Assembly: GCA_040285825.1 (NCBI GenBank)
Contig: JAUPSS010000008.1
Coordinates: 930,001-994,000 of the forward strand
Source of the DNA: Eukaryota sp. TZLM1-RC
Lineage: Eukaryota > Metamonada: BaSk clade
Reading direction: 5' to 3'
DNA: 64,000 nucleotides
Shown: piece after piece, positions 30,377 through 43,100 of the stretch
Layout: the number at the start of each line of letters is the position of its first letter
How positions within the stretch are numbered: position 1 is the stretch's first letter
Translations under genes and position numbers: made by a program
Notes under the pieces: generated by a model
Database searches by the model: none
What the model was told of the DNA's origin: nothing
What the model saw: only the letters and a program-made list of their open reading frames with translations

Positions 30377-33300
30377 TCAAGCTTCAGCAATCGCAAACAT
30401 ATTCAAACAAGCCAGCTTATTTCTATTGAAAAGCTTTGTTGAGCCTTTGTTACTGAGTTTGCAACTTTCACTGTTACAAGCTAATGAACCATGACATGTA
30501 GTAACTGGAGTCTTTTCTCTTCTATAGAATCTGAGATCTGTCACTCTCAAAAACGTAGCAACCTTTTCAAAACAAACAGGACATTTTGCTGAAGTGAATG
30601 CTTCATTAACCATCAATACTTCAAATCCATTTCTTTTCAGAAATTGAATCCATCAATGCCTCGAGTAGGTCTCTGATGTTTCAAATTCTTGGAACCTTTT
30701 TTACCATAATCACCCATTAGAATTAAAGTGTCTTTTGCATTGCCAAACTGCTGAACAAGGCTTTTTAACAACCAACTTTCAGTCTTTTGCTTGTGAATAA
30801 AAGCTTGCATTTTATGAATGCTCCACAAGTCAAGACTGTAAAACTCAATTGTCAAAAAAAACTTGCCGAAGTTTGGCAACCACAAAGTTGGAATAATCTA
30901 TAAAAGTTGCTGAATTGGCAGCAAAGGTGGATAATTCGGTGTTTGCATCTTCGATTGTCTGGTTACTGTCTTCCTCTGCCACGGTATTTTGGGTCGCCCA
31001 TTTTGTTTGTTTTTCATTAATTCCAATTTTGAAAGACCAAGACATTTGGGTCATTCTCAACCATTTGTACTTCTTGTCCTGATTCATCACCCGACTATTT
31101 CTTTGTTGTTCGGTTTCATTTTGAGGAACCATGGCCTATTCTTGATCAGTCTTTTTACTCGCAAAGTATAATAAATTACATTTTCCAGGATCACATACAA
31201 CTATTCGTTTATCGAAAATTTTCAACATCATCAATATACAAATCAGAAAGACTGGCATTGTTGTCTGGCTTTCATTTCTGCTCTTCCAAATTTCGACGAA
31301 CGAATTCCACTGCAATATTGTAACCATTTATGTGGATAATGTTGTTGAATTTATAGCTCTTCTGTTTGAACATTGGTTGGTTTAAATCGAGAATATTATA
31401 CCATGATTCAAATTGCTGATGTGGTTTGAATTTCGTAACTTGGGCTAGTGTATTGGATATTTTCAGCGTCTGTGTAGGTGGTAAATCATCAAATAATGTT
31501 TGCTTAATAATTCTCCATAATGTTCTTGTATCAATAGGAAAATATCCAGGGCCTACAGTGGTTGAAACAGGAGAAATATGATAAGGCTTTCTCTCTCTAC
31601 TGAAGATATATTGGGCAATTGTAATTGCTGGATTTAGGAATAATTGAGGATCTTTTTCAACAGCGTCTGCAAGAAAATGTATATCCACTGGAAATATGTT
31701 ATCAACTGAATTCTCGTCAGTGACAAAATTCTCAATTTGACAAGTAAATGGCTCAATAAGACCTTCAAATATGTCTCTAAGTTCATTGTTTCTTATATCA
31801 TGTTGTTCACATAATTCGAAAAATTCATCATTCAGAAGGTCTGAAATATTTTCAGGGTGATGAAACAAAGAACTCAAACAATCTCTATCATCAACTAAAA
31901 ACAAGTTTTTGAATTGGCGAAGTCTAAATCTATATAGTAAAATAATTGTAGATAATGGCGTTGAGTATCCACCTAGCTTGTGCATTGCTGCTAACACATT
32001 TTCCACATCTACTTTGTCAAAGTAAACATTGATAAATCGATTAATATGTTTTTCATAATTTAGTTTCAAATTGTTCTCAAAATTGGTAAACATTACTGGG
32101 GCCATGTACTCAGGTGATCTACTAAATCCATCAGTTGGAAATCGTGGAAAAAACTCAGGCCTACATCTCAAATGGTCTACATAACTTATAGTTTTGTTCC
32201 ACTTTTGTTGTTCAAAGGTGGTCGATAATCTATAATCTCCTTCACCATAAACAAAGTTTTCAAAATTTCGTGGAAATGCACTTTTTGGTTTCATTATTTT
32301 TTGCCCATAATACTCAGCTGAAATATAACGAATTCTGGCCATTAATGATTCATATAATTGGAATATCTTTACGATATTCATGGTGGTTTAAAATTACGTT
32401 CAAAACAAGACTGTAAATACAGCTTTAAACAACAAGTGGTGTGAATACGTAACTGTTGAAATTTTAAAGCAGTTTCTCTAAATTTGTCTATCACATTCGA
32501 ATGTTTAACCATTGAGTTGACGGTCGCTCGAATGGTTTTATAAGATGATAAAATAAATTTGTCTTTCTGAAACAGCACAACAAGTTTCAGACAAAGGAAA
32601 CAATCATGAAGCCCTTATTGAATCGAATTTTGTCTCAGAGGAGAAGTAGCCAACCAATCAATTGGCAAAATATGGGAAAATTGCTGATGAAGTTTGATTT
32701 TCTTTTCATTTATCATTTTATATGCTAGATTGGCTAATCCATGTGGGTAGGGTATTTTAATAAATCTTTTGGCAAATACCAAAGTATCTAAAAGAAAAAT
32801 GCCATTTTCCCTGATGACAACTTCTCTCCATCTCGGTGAAAGTTGATTGAGTACATCAATTGCTGTATCATCTGGAACAGTGGGAAAAGGTAAATCAAAA
32901 TAATATAATCTATTTTTTAAAACCTGTAAATCAAACTGTATTAAATTGTGATTAAGAAGACAATGGGGTTGATGATTACCAATAAGGATTAAGAACCTAC
33001 GAAGCAAGCTTTCTTCGTCAGAGAAAATTTCTGCCTGAATACCCATATCAATGTCTGGTAATCTGACTTGAGGACTCATTCTCAATATAAGTGAATACTT
33101 ACTCTCCAAAAAGAAATTGTAGCAATCAAACTTACCAATAACAATCGAAATTAAAAACACTTTTTGATCTGAAATCCACTTAACCCATTTGCTCATCAGT
33201 TTTCTTTTTCAAAAGATTTACACCCTCTTTTCTCTTTTTGTTGATAATCTCGTCAGAAGGGAGAAATTGGCCATCATGATTTTGGTAAAGCTAACCATCC

Positions 33301-33917
33301 TGATAGGTTTCAAGATCAAAGCACATAACAGTGGGAAGATTTTGATTTGAGGTCATTGATTTGAATTGAATCAATGGATCAGGCTTGAAGCCACTAAGAC
33401 TTGGCTCAATTTTTCTGACCATACTCGGTTTCAATGGTTTTTTTGTCAAAATCTTCCTGTTCTCGATATTCAACGTTGTATTCTCAATACAAATTTCACG
33501 GCTCAGTGCTTTTTTTTGTATTTTTTGCATACGCTTTGATGTTTGTTGGTCAAAAATCGCATTTCTAATAATTGTTGATGGAGGAGTTGATTTAAAATTA
33601 GATCTTCTCTTTCTGGGACCAGGATTTGCTTCAACATCTCCATCCTTTGTTAAATCAACAGTATATGGGTTTGTTGATAGAAGTTGTTGGCAGCTACTGT
33701 CTTGAAAAGATAAATTATAAACATAATAATCAAACTCAACACTATTAAAATAACAATTTAAGACACAACATCCCATATCTAAAGTGCAAGTATCTAAACC
33801 AAAAAAATCAACAAAATCAAAAACATCAAAGTAACAACAATGTAAAACAAAACATAAACAAGAACAACATCCCATATCCAAGGTGATTATCACCATGGCT
33901 AATTCAATAGCACCCAT
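30377..33917 (-). pseudogene. 2A leader - DEDD exonuclease - Fanzor fusion, copy A, broken
   Basis: Read leftward from the ATG at 33915-33917: a 100-residue Cys-rich leader ends at a 2A motif (33615-33644), followed by a basic linker. Exonuclease motif I is MCFDLETY (about 33315). Exo II is LLNHNLIQFDLQVLKNR, and an Exo III-like HDCFLCLKLV lies just after a TAA at 32615-32617. In the same frame comes a Fanzor N-terminal helical domain (KTIRATVNSMVKHSNVIDKF), then a domain with SPEYMAPVMFTNF and ISPVSTTVGPGYFPIDTRTL. RuvC-I is VVCDPGKCN (Asp 31190-31192). RuvC-II is VNEAFTSAKCPVC (Glu 30602-30604), followed by the zinc-ribbon Cys pairs. The RuvC-III site reads FNRNKLACLN, with Asn (30419-30421) where Asp is expected. 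Several stops and frameshifts separate these parts, so this copy is dead. Order and frame sharing point to an ancestral exonuclease-Fanzor protein. Confidence 0.78.
33615..33644 (-). other. 2A ribosome-skipping motif DGDVEANPGP
   Basis: The ten codons match the D(V/I)ExNPGP consensus exactly and are preceded by a Leu-containing TVDLTK helix, as in other 2A sequences. The break would fall between Gly100 and Pro101, releasing the Cys-rich leader from the exonuclease-Fanzor part. 2A-like motifs are known from RNA viruses and from non-LTR retrotransposons of several protists and animals. Confidence 0.85.
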
Positions 33918-33948
33918 ATTGATAATTTTTTTGTAGACTTATTTGTTT

Positions 33949-34052
33949 GTTAATCACCGATTAATTTAAGATTAATCGCGATAATCGTGATAATCGATCG
34001 GACAAAGATATGACCATCCGATTAATCGACGATTCGATTTTGACAAGCCCTG
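33949..34052 (-). repeat. hAT-like terminal and subterminal repeats
   Basis: On the minus strand the block starts at 34052 with CAGGGCTTGTCAAAATCG, followed by clustered GATTAATCG, GATTATCACG and GATTATCGCG motifs to about 33949. A CAGGG start plus ATTAATCG-type subterminal repeats is characteristic of many hAT transposon ends. It lies 32 bp beyond the start codon of the exonuclease-Fanzor frame and points inward toward it, so the Fanzor gene may be cargo of a hAT-like element. No matching end was found on the far side. Confidence 0.5.
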
Positions 34053-34103
34053 GTTAAAGTTATCTTCGAATTTTATTTTTGTTTCTTCATACAAAACTGT
34101 CTC

Positions 34104-37100
34104 ATGGCAGCCCCACGGCTACTGCTTGCCGTTTATTTTCTGTTAGTGCTCGATTTATGTTTTGCTAGTTCTAAACTTGAGATACTCAGTACTTTTTCTG
34201 TCACTGGTGGAGACTTTGGTGATTCAAGTGCTCCGTGTGTGGAAGATGAACTTGGAGTATTAGATTTCACTGGAGGAAGCTCTTCATCTTTCAATTGCTA
34301 CAAGCTCACCGTTGCTGATGGCTCGTCTATTTCAAGTCCCTTATCTTTCGAGCGACACTCTGCTCTGATAGTTCCTGTAAACGCAACCGTAGAACTCACA
34401 GGTTCCAACTCCCGTACATTCTCTGAGAGTGACTCTGCACGACCTTCATCACTCATCATCCATGGAACTCTCAAAGTCACTGGCTCTGCTACCTTCAACG
34501 TTGGAATCTTTACACATCTATCCGAAAGCGGTTCTATCGAAGTGGATAGTGGTACCCTCGAACTAAATGGGGGATCTTCTCTCTATGGCAACGTTGTAGT
34601 GTCAGATTCTGGTACTTTTGAAACAAGCGGTTCTGATTTGCATTCTATTTTTGGTAACGTGTCCGGGTCGGGTTCTGTTGTCTTTACCTCTGTTGTCAAC
34701 TTTTATGGCACCTTGAATTTAGATCCTTCTGGCTCTACTTCTGTTGATGGATCTGATGCTGAATTACATCTAATAGGTACGGATTACATTGTGGACTGGC
34801 TTGATGACGTGTTGGTTGCACCTGTAGCTGATATCATCTCCTTTGGTGAATCTAAGCCATTAGAGATATTAAACGGTGCTCTTCTCAATTTAACCAACCA
34901 TAATGTTACTATTTCCGCACTTCTGGTCACCGATGGAGCAGTAGAAGTTTATGGCAATGTTTCTTTTAATTCCTTTGAAGGACTAGCTGGTTCTATTTAC
35001 AATGAAGGTATTGTTGAATTTTCTCCTTCAAGTGTGTTGAATATTGGTGAATCAGATTCAGTTTTCGAATTCCAAGGTTTGGGTAACTATCGTTTGTTTT
35101 CTCCAACTATTCTCAATGGAGGAACATTGTCTATATCTGGTGATACCTTCCTAGGATTCCACAACACTGTCGATACATCTGCTGATACTTCTATAACTGG
35201 AGATGGTAAACTTGTTTTTGAGAAGGACTCTATAGTTGAATTTACAAACGATGTCGATATCTCTTGTCTGTTGATTAATTATGGTTTTGTTTTAATAGAT
35301 TCTTTGGATTGCTCCTTTGGTCATGGTGAAAATCATGCTAATATTACCCTTACTGAAAATAGTGTTCTTTCTATTGGCTCTTTAATTGATCCTTTCACCT
35401 TCTCCCACAGTTCTTTTGTTGTCGAAACTGGTAGTTCCACAATATTAGCCACTATTGGTTCGCTTATCGTTCAAGGGGTTCTTGGTGTTTCCACTATTGG
35501 TGCTGAATCTGATGGTCATTTTGAACTTTGGAATGGTGGATTTAACTACTATGATTTAAAGGTGAACCAATCACCCACTCTTTTACTAACCAAGGAACCT
35601 AACCTATCTTGCCTTTATGGTACCATTGAGTTGAATGGTTTTAATCTTAGTGTTGAGAGCGTGTTATTTGGCGATGAAGAAGATTGTTCTATTGTTGGTG
35701 ATGGGGCTTTGGTTGTAGTTAATAATGATTTCACTTGGCCTAGAGGTACTTTGGGACCTGGTGTTTCCTTGGAGTTTGCTGAAGCTTGTACTAGTAGTAT
35801 TTCGGGATCTGTAGGTCTTTCTATAATGGATGACTGCCTAATTACCAACCATGGATCCTTAACCATTGATTGTCCCTCGCTAACCGTTACTTCTGAGTCA
35901 CTTTTTGTTTTATTCAATACTGGTTCTCTCACTTTACGCAGAGGTAATCTTGTTTCAAGTGGGGGCACTGTTCCCAGGATTCACTCTACTGGCTCCTTGT
36001 CTAAGATCTCAACCAATGCCCAGAATGTTTATTGGAAAGTTCTCCATAACAACACTGAAACTGCAAGTTTTGGGGGAATTGTCCATTTTAGAGAAGATTC
36101 AGAGATTTATTCTCCTATTTCCATTTCTAATAATTTCGACATGCGTGCTAAAGTAACTCTCCATGGAGACATCAGTGGTTCAGGTACTTTACGATGTTTT
36201 TCCGATTGTTGGATTAACAATTCAGTAGTAACTACCACTTTGTATGTCGGTAGCAATTCCGATTTAAACTGTTATGGATGTCATATTCAAAATTCTGATC
36301 AACCTACCTTTGCCTCTTCACATACCGCCAACCTTGTTCTAGGGGATGGTGCTTTGTTTGATAACTATGATCACTATACTGGCATCATTAGTTACAATCA
36401 TTTGATTGTCAGAAAGATGGGGGACAATAAACCATCTGTGATTAACAAATTGCAAAGGTTCTACAGTCATCCTGCTGTTACTATAGAGGAAGGCACAGTT
36501 TTAGAAATCAACCATTTACCAAACGACGATAAGCTTCAAAGAGGAAGTTTAGTTGGAGGAGGAACTCTAGTATTTAATTCTGAAACTATTTTCGATACAA
36601 GTGATTCCAGAATTGGGCTTGAAGTTACTGCTATTTTTAATGATGGTGGATTATTAGAACGAGGTAAGGTTGAACAGTGTTCTTCTTGTGATTTTGTTGT
36701 TAATCATGGTACATTTAGATTTGGAGTTTCTGGAATTATTTCCTCATTGGAAAATGGAAGGTTTATTATCATAGAATCTGCTGCTTCTGCCGAACGTCCT
36801 ACTCATCTGGCAGATTTAAGTGATTATAATCTTATTGTTTATGGTAATTTAGATTTTGGTTCTTCCCTTACACTCAGCCCAATTAACCCTTCTTTTACCG
36901 TATCCAATGGTACAATGAAGTTTTCTTCCTTGACACTCTCTCAACATGCGACCCTCATTACCACCAATTATTTTGAAGTTACTGGAACTCTACGTTTAGA
37001 TGATCACAGTATTCTTGGAATCAATAGTTTTGATTCTTCCATCAATACGCTTAACTATTTGTCCAGCACAAGTACTTTTTGGGTTTCTTTAACATCAGTT

Positions 37101-40100
37101 TCTATTAATTCGGTGCAGAATTCAAACTTTTTCAGTCCATCTTCTATTGATATTTCAGCATACTTTGGCAATTTTACATTGACCAGATCTAGTATAGCGA
37201 TCGAAGGAGAAGCTTCAGTTTCTGGATCTTCCCTAAGCTTTGATACTGATGGTACAATCGAAGGTTTTGGTTCTCTCACTTTTAATGATTCAGTTTCCAT
37301 CAATTCTGATTGTAATATTGTTGGTTTCCCCACTTTGCTTTTCAAGAAAGATTCCTCTTGTAGTTCTTGTTCTTTTACAGGTTCTATTGCCCTAGTGTCT
37401 AATTCTTTATTTACTTTTTCTGGTACATCTTCTTTTTCCAGTAATTCGGTTATGAAGGGAACTGATTTTGACATTTCTCCAAGTTCTTCAATTCAAATTG
37501 ATGGACTATTCTATATTTCAAATTCTATTAGTGTTGCAGGAGATCTGACACTGGCCAATCCTTTAGTTGCCGATTCTATTACTGTTTCATTTGAGGGTAC
37601 AATTACTTCTCCAGATGTTGTTTTAAGCGGTTGTGATGTTAATTTAAATGGTGGTTCTTTGGTCACTATGTTGCATTTGATGAATTGTGACGTATATTCA
37701 ATATCTTCAAGCAGTATTACTGAGTTTTATCTGGATTCCAGTAGCAGGTTGATTATTGATGTGGGAAGTTCTACTCCTTTAGTAACAACCTCTGCTAGTT
37801 GGTTTGCTGGTTCCGCTGAAATTACTTTAACCGAAACCTTGTCTAATGACGTTACAATTCCATTGGTTACCGGTTCTATTTATGGTAAGTTGAGCGATAA
37901 CCTCTCTACTCAAGGTTCTTACCTTGAGCACTCCTCATCCCAACTTTCCCTCAAAACCAGTATTTGTTTAAATGGTTGCTCATCTAATGGTGTTTGTGAT
38001 TCTGGAACTTGTACTTGTGATACAGGGTTTGCTGGAAATGATTGTTCTCTTTCTACTAATTGTGATGGAAAAGGTGTTGATTTATTGGGTCATTGTTACT
38101 GCATTGATGATAATTATGGCACTTCTTGTTCTTCAACCAGTGGTTCCGTCACAATTACTGCTTTGACTGGAAGTATTGATTGGTTTAACACAAACTCTTG
38201 GTCTACAACCACTATTCCCAGAGTAATTGATTCTGTTGTTATTGATAACGCCGATTCTTCAGTGAGTCTTGGTGATATTGCCTTTGTAGAGTCTATCGAA
38301 ATTTCTAATGGTGTTTTAGAAGTTTCAAACACTGGTATTTTAGTAGTTAATGGTCACTTACTGTTAAATGGAGGAACACTTTCCGGGGAAGGAACTATTT
38401 ACCTTTCTCCTACTGCTTCTTTTGATGTTTCAGGCGGTTCCTTATCTGTGAATACCCTCATTGTGCCAAATTCGTTTAACTTAAATACCAATATCCTTGT
38501 TTCTGGTTCCACAATTATCACTGATTCGTGTACACTTGATTCTGGTAGTTTCGATCTTGAAAATTCTTTGCTGTCTTGTAAAACCGTAAGTGCCATCAAC
38601 TCTGTTTCTCTCACTGGTGATTCTACTATTTACAGTTCTTCTACCTTGACCAGTACTTCTGATTTGTTGATTGAACCTTTCTTGGTTCTGAATCAAGCTG
38701 TTCTAGGAGCTAATTCATTATTTCTTAACTTAATCACTGTTTTGGGAAGTATTGACTACAACTCCAATCGTTTAACCATTGGTGGCAATGGTTTTTTATT
38801 TGACTCTAAAGCTTTAGGTTTGGGACCTTTTGAACTTTCTAATTTTAATGGATTTCTGAGTAGTAGTTTTAAACTCGAAGCTGGTTCCCTTAGTGCTAGA
38901 GATTCTTCATTTACCTGGTCGAGATTGGAAAGTCCTGTTTTATTTCACTTGATTTCTTGTACAATTGATTTTGCTTTACCAACAGTTACGGAGTTGGCTA
39001 AGGTTGAAAGTATCGATTCCACTATTTCTGCAGTTTCTCTTACTGCTTCTGAAGTGTTTTTAAATGCATCTACATTATCTTCACCTGTTTTGTCTACACC
39101 TTTGTTTACCGGATATGATTCAGCTGTTTCCTCTAGTTTTGGTTTAATAACCTCTTTCAATTCCCACAAAACCACTCTTGATGGCTTCAATAATATTGAT
39201 ATTCTTTCTGTTGGCCATTTCGTTTCAAATGCTGATTATTTATTTGCTGAAACAGTGTCGTTAGCACCTGATTCTGTCTTTGAAATTGACGGTGAATTTG
39301 AATTCTTAGGTCCAGTTTCCATTAGCGGGAACGTTTCCTTTATTTGCACACCCTCATCTAAGTTAATCATCAATGCTCTTTCCATCGTCACTCTTACCAA
39401 TGCCGATTTATGTTTCTCTGATTGTAATGTATTGTTTTATGGGCAAATTACCGCAAGTAATTCTATTTTATCTGGAAGTGCTGTTTTTACTGGCGATGGT
39501 TTAATTGATGCTAACCTTTCAACACTGGATGGAGCTGATTTAGTGTTTGATGGTAGTAGATTTGTTCAAGCTGCTAGTATTAACATCAAAAACAATGTCC
39601 ATTTCATTGACACCTCTCTCAATAACCTCTCCATTACCACTGAAAATCCCTCTCTAGTTGAATTTACTGAGTGTAAAGGTGTTGCTTCTTTACTAGAACT
39701 TGATGGAAAAGTTTCAGGAGATTACATTCAAACTGAGTCTCTAGTCCTCAACATAAATTCTGAAATTGAAGGTATTACTCTTGACGTCAATGTTTTAACC
39801 ACTGTAAATAACCCATCTGTTGCATTAGCAAGTGAATCCACCTTGCTTACCTTTGATCTCACTCATACTCTTCCTGACTTGACAATTACTGGACCTGATG
39901 AGTCTTTATTAGTTGTACATAATGACCTTACTCTACCTGCTTCAAGTTTTTTGAATTTAGATATCCCTTCTGTACTAGGGGATGTTTCAGTTGGTGACTC
40001 TGTTGTTATATTTAACAAGGATGCTGTTTTAAATCGTAAATTATCTATTGGCACTGGTTCTAATGTAACTATCAATAGTAAATTGTCAATTGTGGATGGT

Positions 40101-43100
40101 GAAATGTCTGGTGTTGGCGATTTATTTGTAAATGGAGATTTAGAAGTATTAAATAGTATATTTTCTATTGTTGGAACCATCTCATTATCTCCTTCTTCTG
40201 CTCTTTTAGTTGATGATCATTCAGATTGTACAGTTACGACCATTAATATTGATGATGCAACTGCTGAATTTGGTACTCATTGTATTATTAATAACCTTTA
40301 TTCAATTTCTGCCACAATCAACATTAACGAATTAGTTTTGCTTTATGTTACCGAATCCACCCTGTTAACCGACTCGAAGTTCATTGGGGAAGGTTTTGGC
40401 TTTTTTTACAATTCCATTGATATCACTACTGATTTGACCGTTACCGCAACTTCATTAAGTTTTGCTAATTCGTCAGTTCTTTTCAATGGAGATCTTACCC
40501 TTGCCTCAGCTGCTACCTTGACGTTTGATAGTTCATCAGTAGTTACTGTTTCATCTGCCGAGTTTACTCAATCTGATGGTGATTCCAAATTGGTAATTAA
40601 TGGTCACGTTGACGTCACATCCCCTTCTTTTTCATTTTCCAACAACCTTTTTGGTTATGGTGTGTTAAACTTTATTTCGACAGATCTATCACTTTCTGGT
40701 TCTGGAATATTTGATGGTAACTTGTCCATGTCTGATGGCTCAATAGATATTGTTTCTCCTTCATCTCACATTTTTGTTGGTTCTTTCGTTACCTTTGGTT
40801 CTACTAGCTTTACTGTTACCTCTGGATCTGTGGAGATTGGTGGGGAGTTTGAACATTTGAACTCTTTAATCTTAAATGGAGGAGATTTATTATTGACTGT
40901 ATTGAATCCTTCACCTGGTTGTTCCATGGTTAGCATTAATAACGATGCTGAATTACGAATTTCAATGCCGGTTGAATTTGCTGACCTAGTACTGTCTGAT
41001 ACTGCTAAACTTACTGGAACCAATCGCCTCAAAATCTACAATTCCTTTCATTTTAATGGCGGTAGTATATCCTTGACTACTTTACACTTACCCAGTACAT
41101 CTCAATTTAATTTAGAAACGACCACCACTAAGTCTATTTCTGGATGTAACATTTTCAACAATGGAACAATTAATTTTATCAGTGGTTCAATCGATTCATG
41201 TTCAAATTCCATCATTGATTCGTCTGGTACTCTTCAAACTCTGTCTTCTGCATTTACCATGACAGTCAGTACTTCCTGTGTTGTAATTAATCGAAATTTA
41301 ATAGATATTCCAACTTCTTCTTCGCTCTCCTTTGGGTTCCGAATGGAAAACCTCGATGTCGTAACAGTTGATGGAAGTCTTTCACTCAGAGGAGGAGGAT
41401 TCACCACCAACTCAATGAGTTCGTATTTAGGATCATCAATTGACCATTTCTCCAACACATTTACCTATCTCAACACCTCAAGTACTGATTACCAAGGGTC
41501 TGTCAAGGTAAGTTCTGGTCATGTTCAAGTTATAGGTAACCTCACTTCTACAGAGGAAGTAGAAGTTGCTGATGGTACTCTCACACTCAAACCAATTACT
41601 GCCAGCTCTGATGTTCACTTTTTAGTCAGTGGTGGGGAATTAAGTATACCATTCAATCTATCACTAACTCAAATAACAGCTACTGCAGGAAGAATTAGTG
41701 TTGACTCAACTCTTGATTTGGCCAATTTAATTACTTCTGGTGGAACAATTAGTGGAGATGGTGTTGTTAATGTACTTTCTGTTTCACAAACTTCTTCTAC
41801 TACTTATTCTTCTCTTAAAATGAATGTTTTGGATTATATTGTTCTTCAAGGTGGTACACTTTCAGGTTCAAGTTCCTTTGAACTTGTTATAAACCAAGAT
41901 GCTAGGCTTATTGATAGTTATTCGTCAAGTGGGTCTATTAGTGGTACAACTTGCTCCTTAGTTAATCTTGGTAATATCACCACGTCTTCTACCTTTTCCA
42001 TTAGTTTTTCCATTGTCAATTATGGCGATCTGAATGTTGTTTCCAGCACTCTCACTGTGTCAAGATCGGTTAATAACTATGGAAATATTACTATAGAAGA
42101 ACCTTCAACTCTTTCACTTACTGGTGTGGATCACTTTAACTATGGTCTGATCTCCACATATGGATCACTATCTCTTTCTTCAACATTGGTCAACTATTGT
42201 CCTGGTATTGTCCATGCATCACCCAGTGGTTCTATAAGTGGTTCATTTGATAATAGATGCGAATTGAAAGTACAGTGTCCTGCTGCTTTTGAGGTTGGTT
42301 CTGGAGATACATTTGAGGTGAATTATCCTGTTGATGTGTGTTCATTAAGAATTGTTTCTACTGGGTCTGTTGAAGTTAATTCTCAATTGATTGTACGTGA
42401 AGATTTAGAAGTAATTCATGGCACTCTGACAAACAATGCCCATATCGAAGTTGGTAATGATTTTAACTTTTTGAGAGGTACATTGAATGGGGATGGTTTT
42501 ACGTTTGTCAATGAGACTCTACTTTTTGATTCTACCAGTACCAAGACATTACAAGATTCTCATCGCTTTATCGTTTCCAATCAAGCTCTTTGGAGTAGTG
42601 GCCAGATAACTATAACCAGTCATGAAGCTTCAATTATAGTAATGAAGGGTGCTGTATTTACGATTGATGCTGATTCGTCTACGCTTACTACTTCTACTAG
42701 TTCAAATACCGAGGCACGCATTATCAATTATGGTACACTGACCAAAGTTGGATCAAATGCTAATAATAATTATTTTGCTATTGATAACCATGGGCTTGTT
42801 TTAGTTGAAGCTGGAATCCTTAGATTCTACTCTGGAGGTCTTTCCACTGGTAATTACTCTATCTATACTGGCTCAACACTAGATTTACGAAGTGATACCT
42901 TTTATTTTTCAAGGGAATCAGTAGTTGAAGGTGATGGTTCTTTAATTTTCAATTCTGGTGCCTCTGAATTATATGGTTATCTAGATATGGCATCTGTTAC
43001 TGTCAGTGGAGCCACATTAAATCTTTATCCCTCCTTGGTATTTAGTCCAAGAATGTACAATGATGTTGTTCTTTCTATCACTAGTGGCAACTGTAATTTA

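Noticed and set aside
33615-33644. The 2A motif as evidence for an integrated RNA virus.
   Set aside because: No capsid, helicase or RNA polymerase sequence is nearby; the same frame leads into exonuclease motifs shared with a second genomic copy, so a mobile element fits better.
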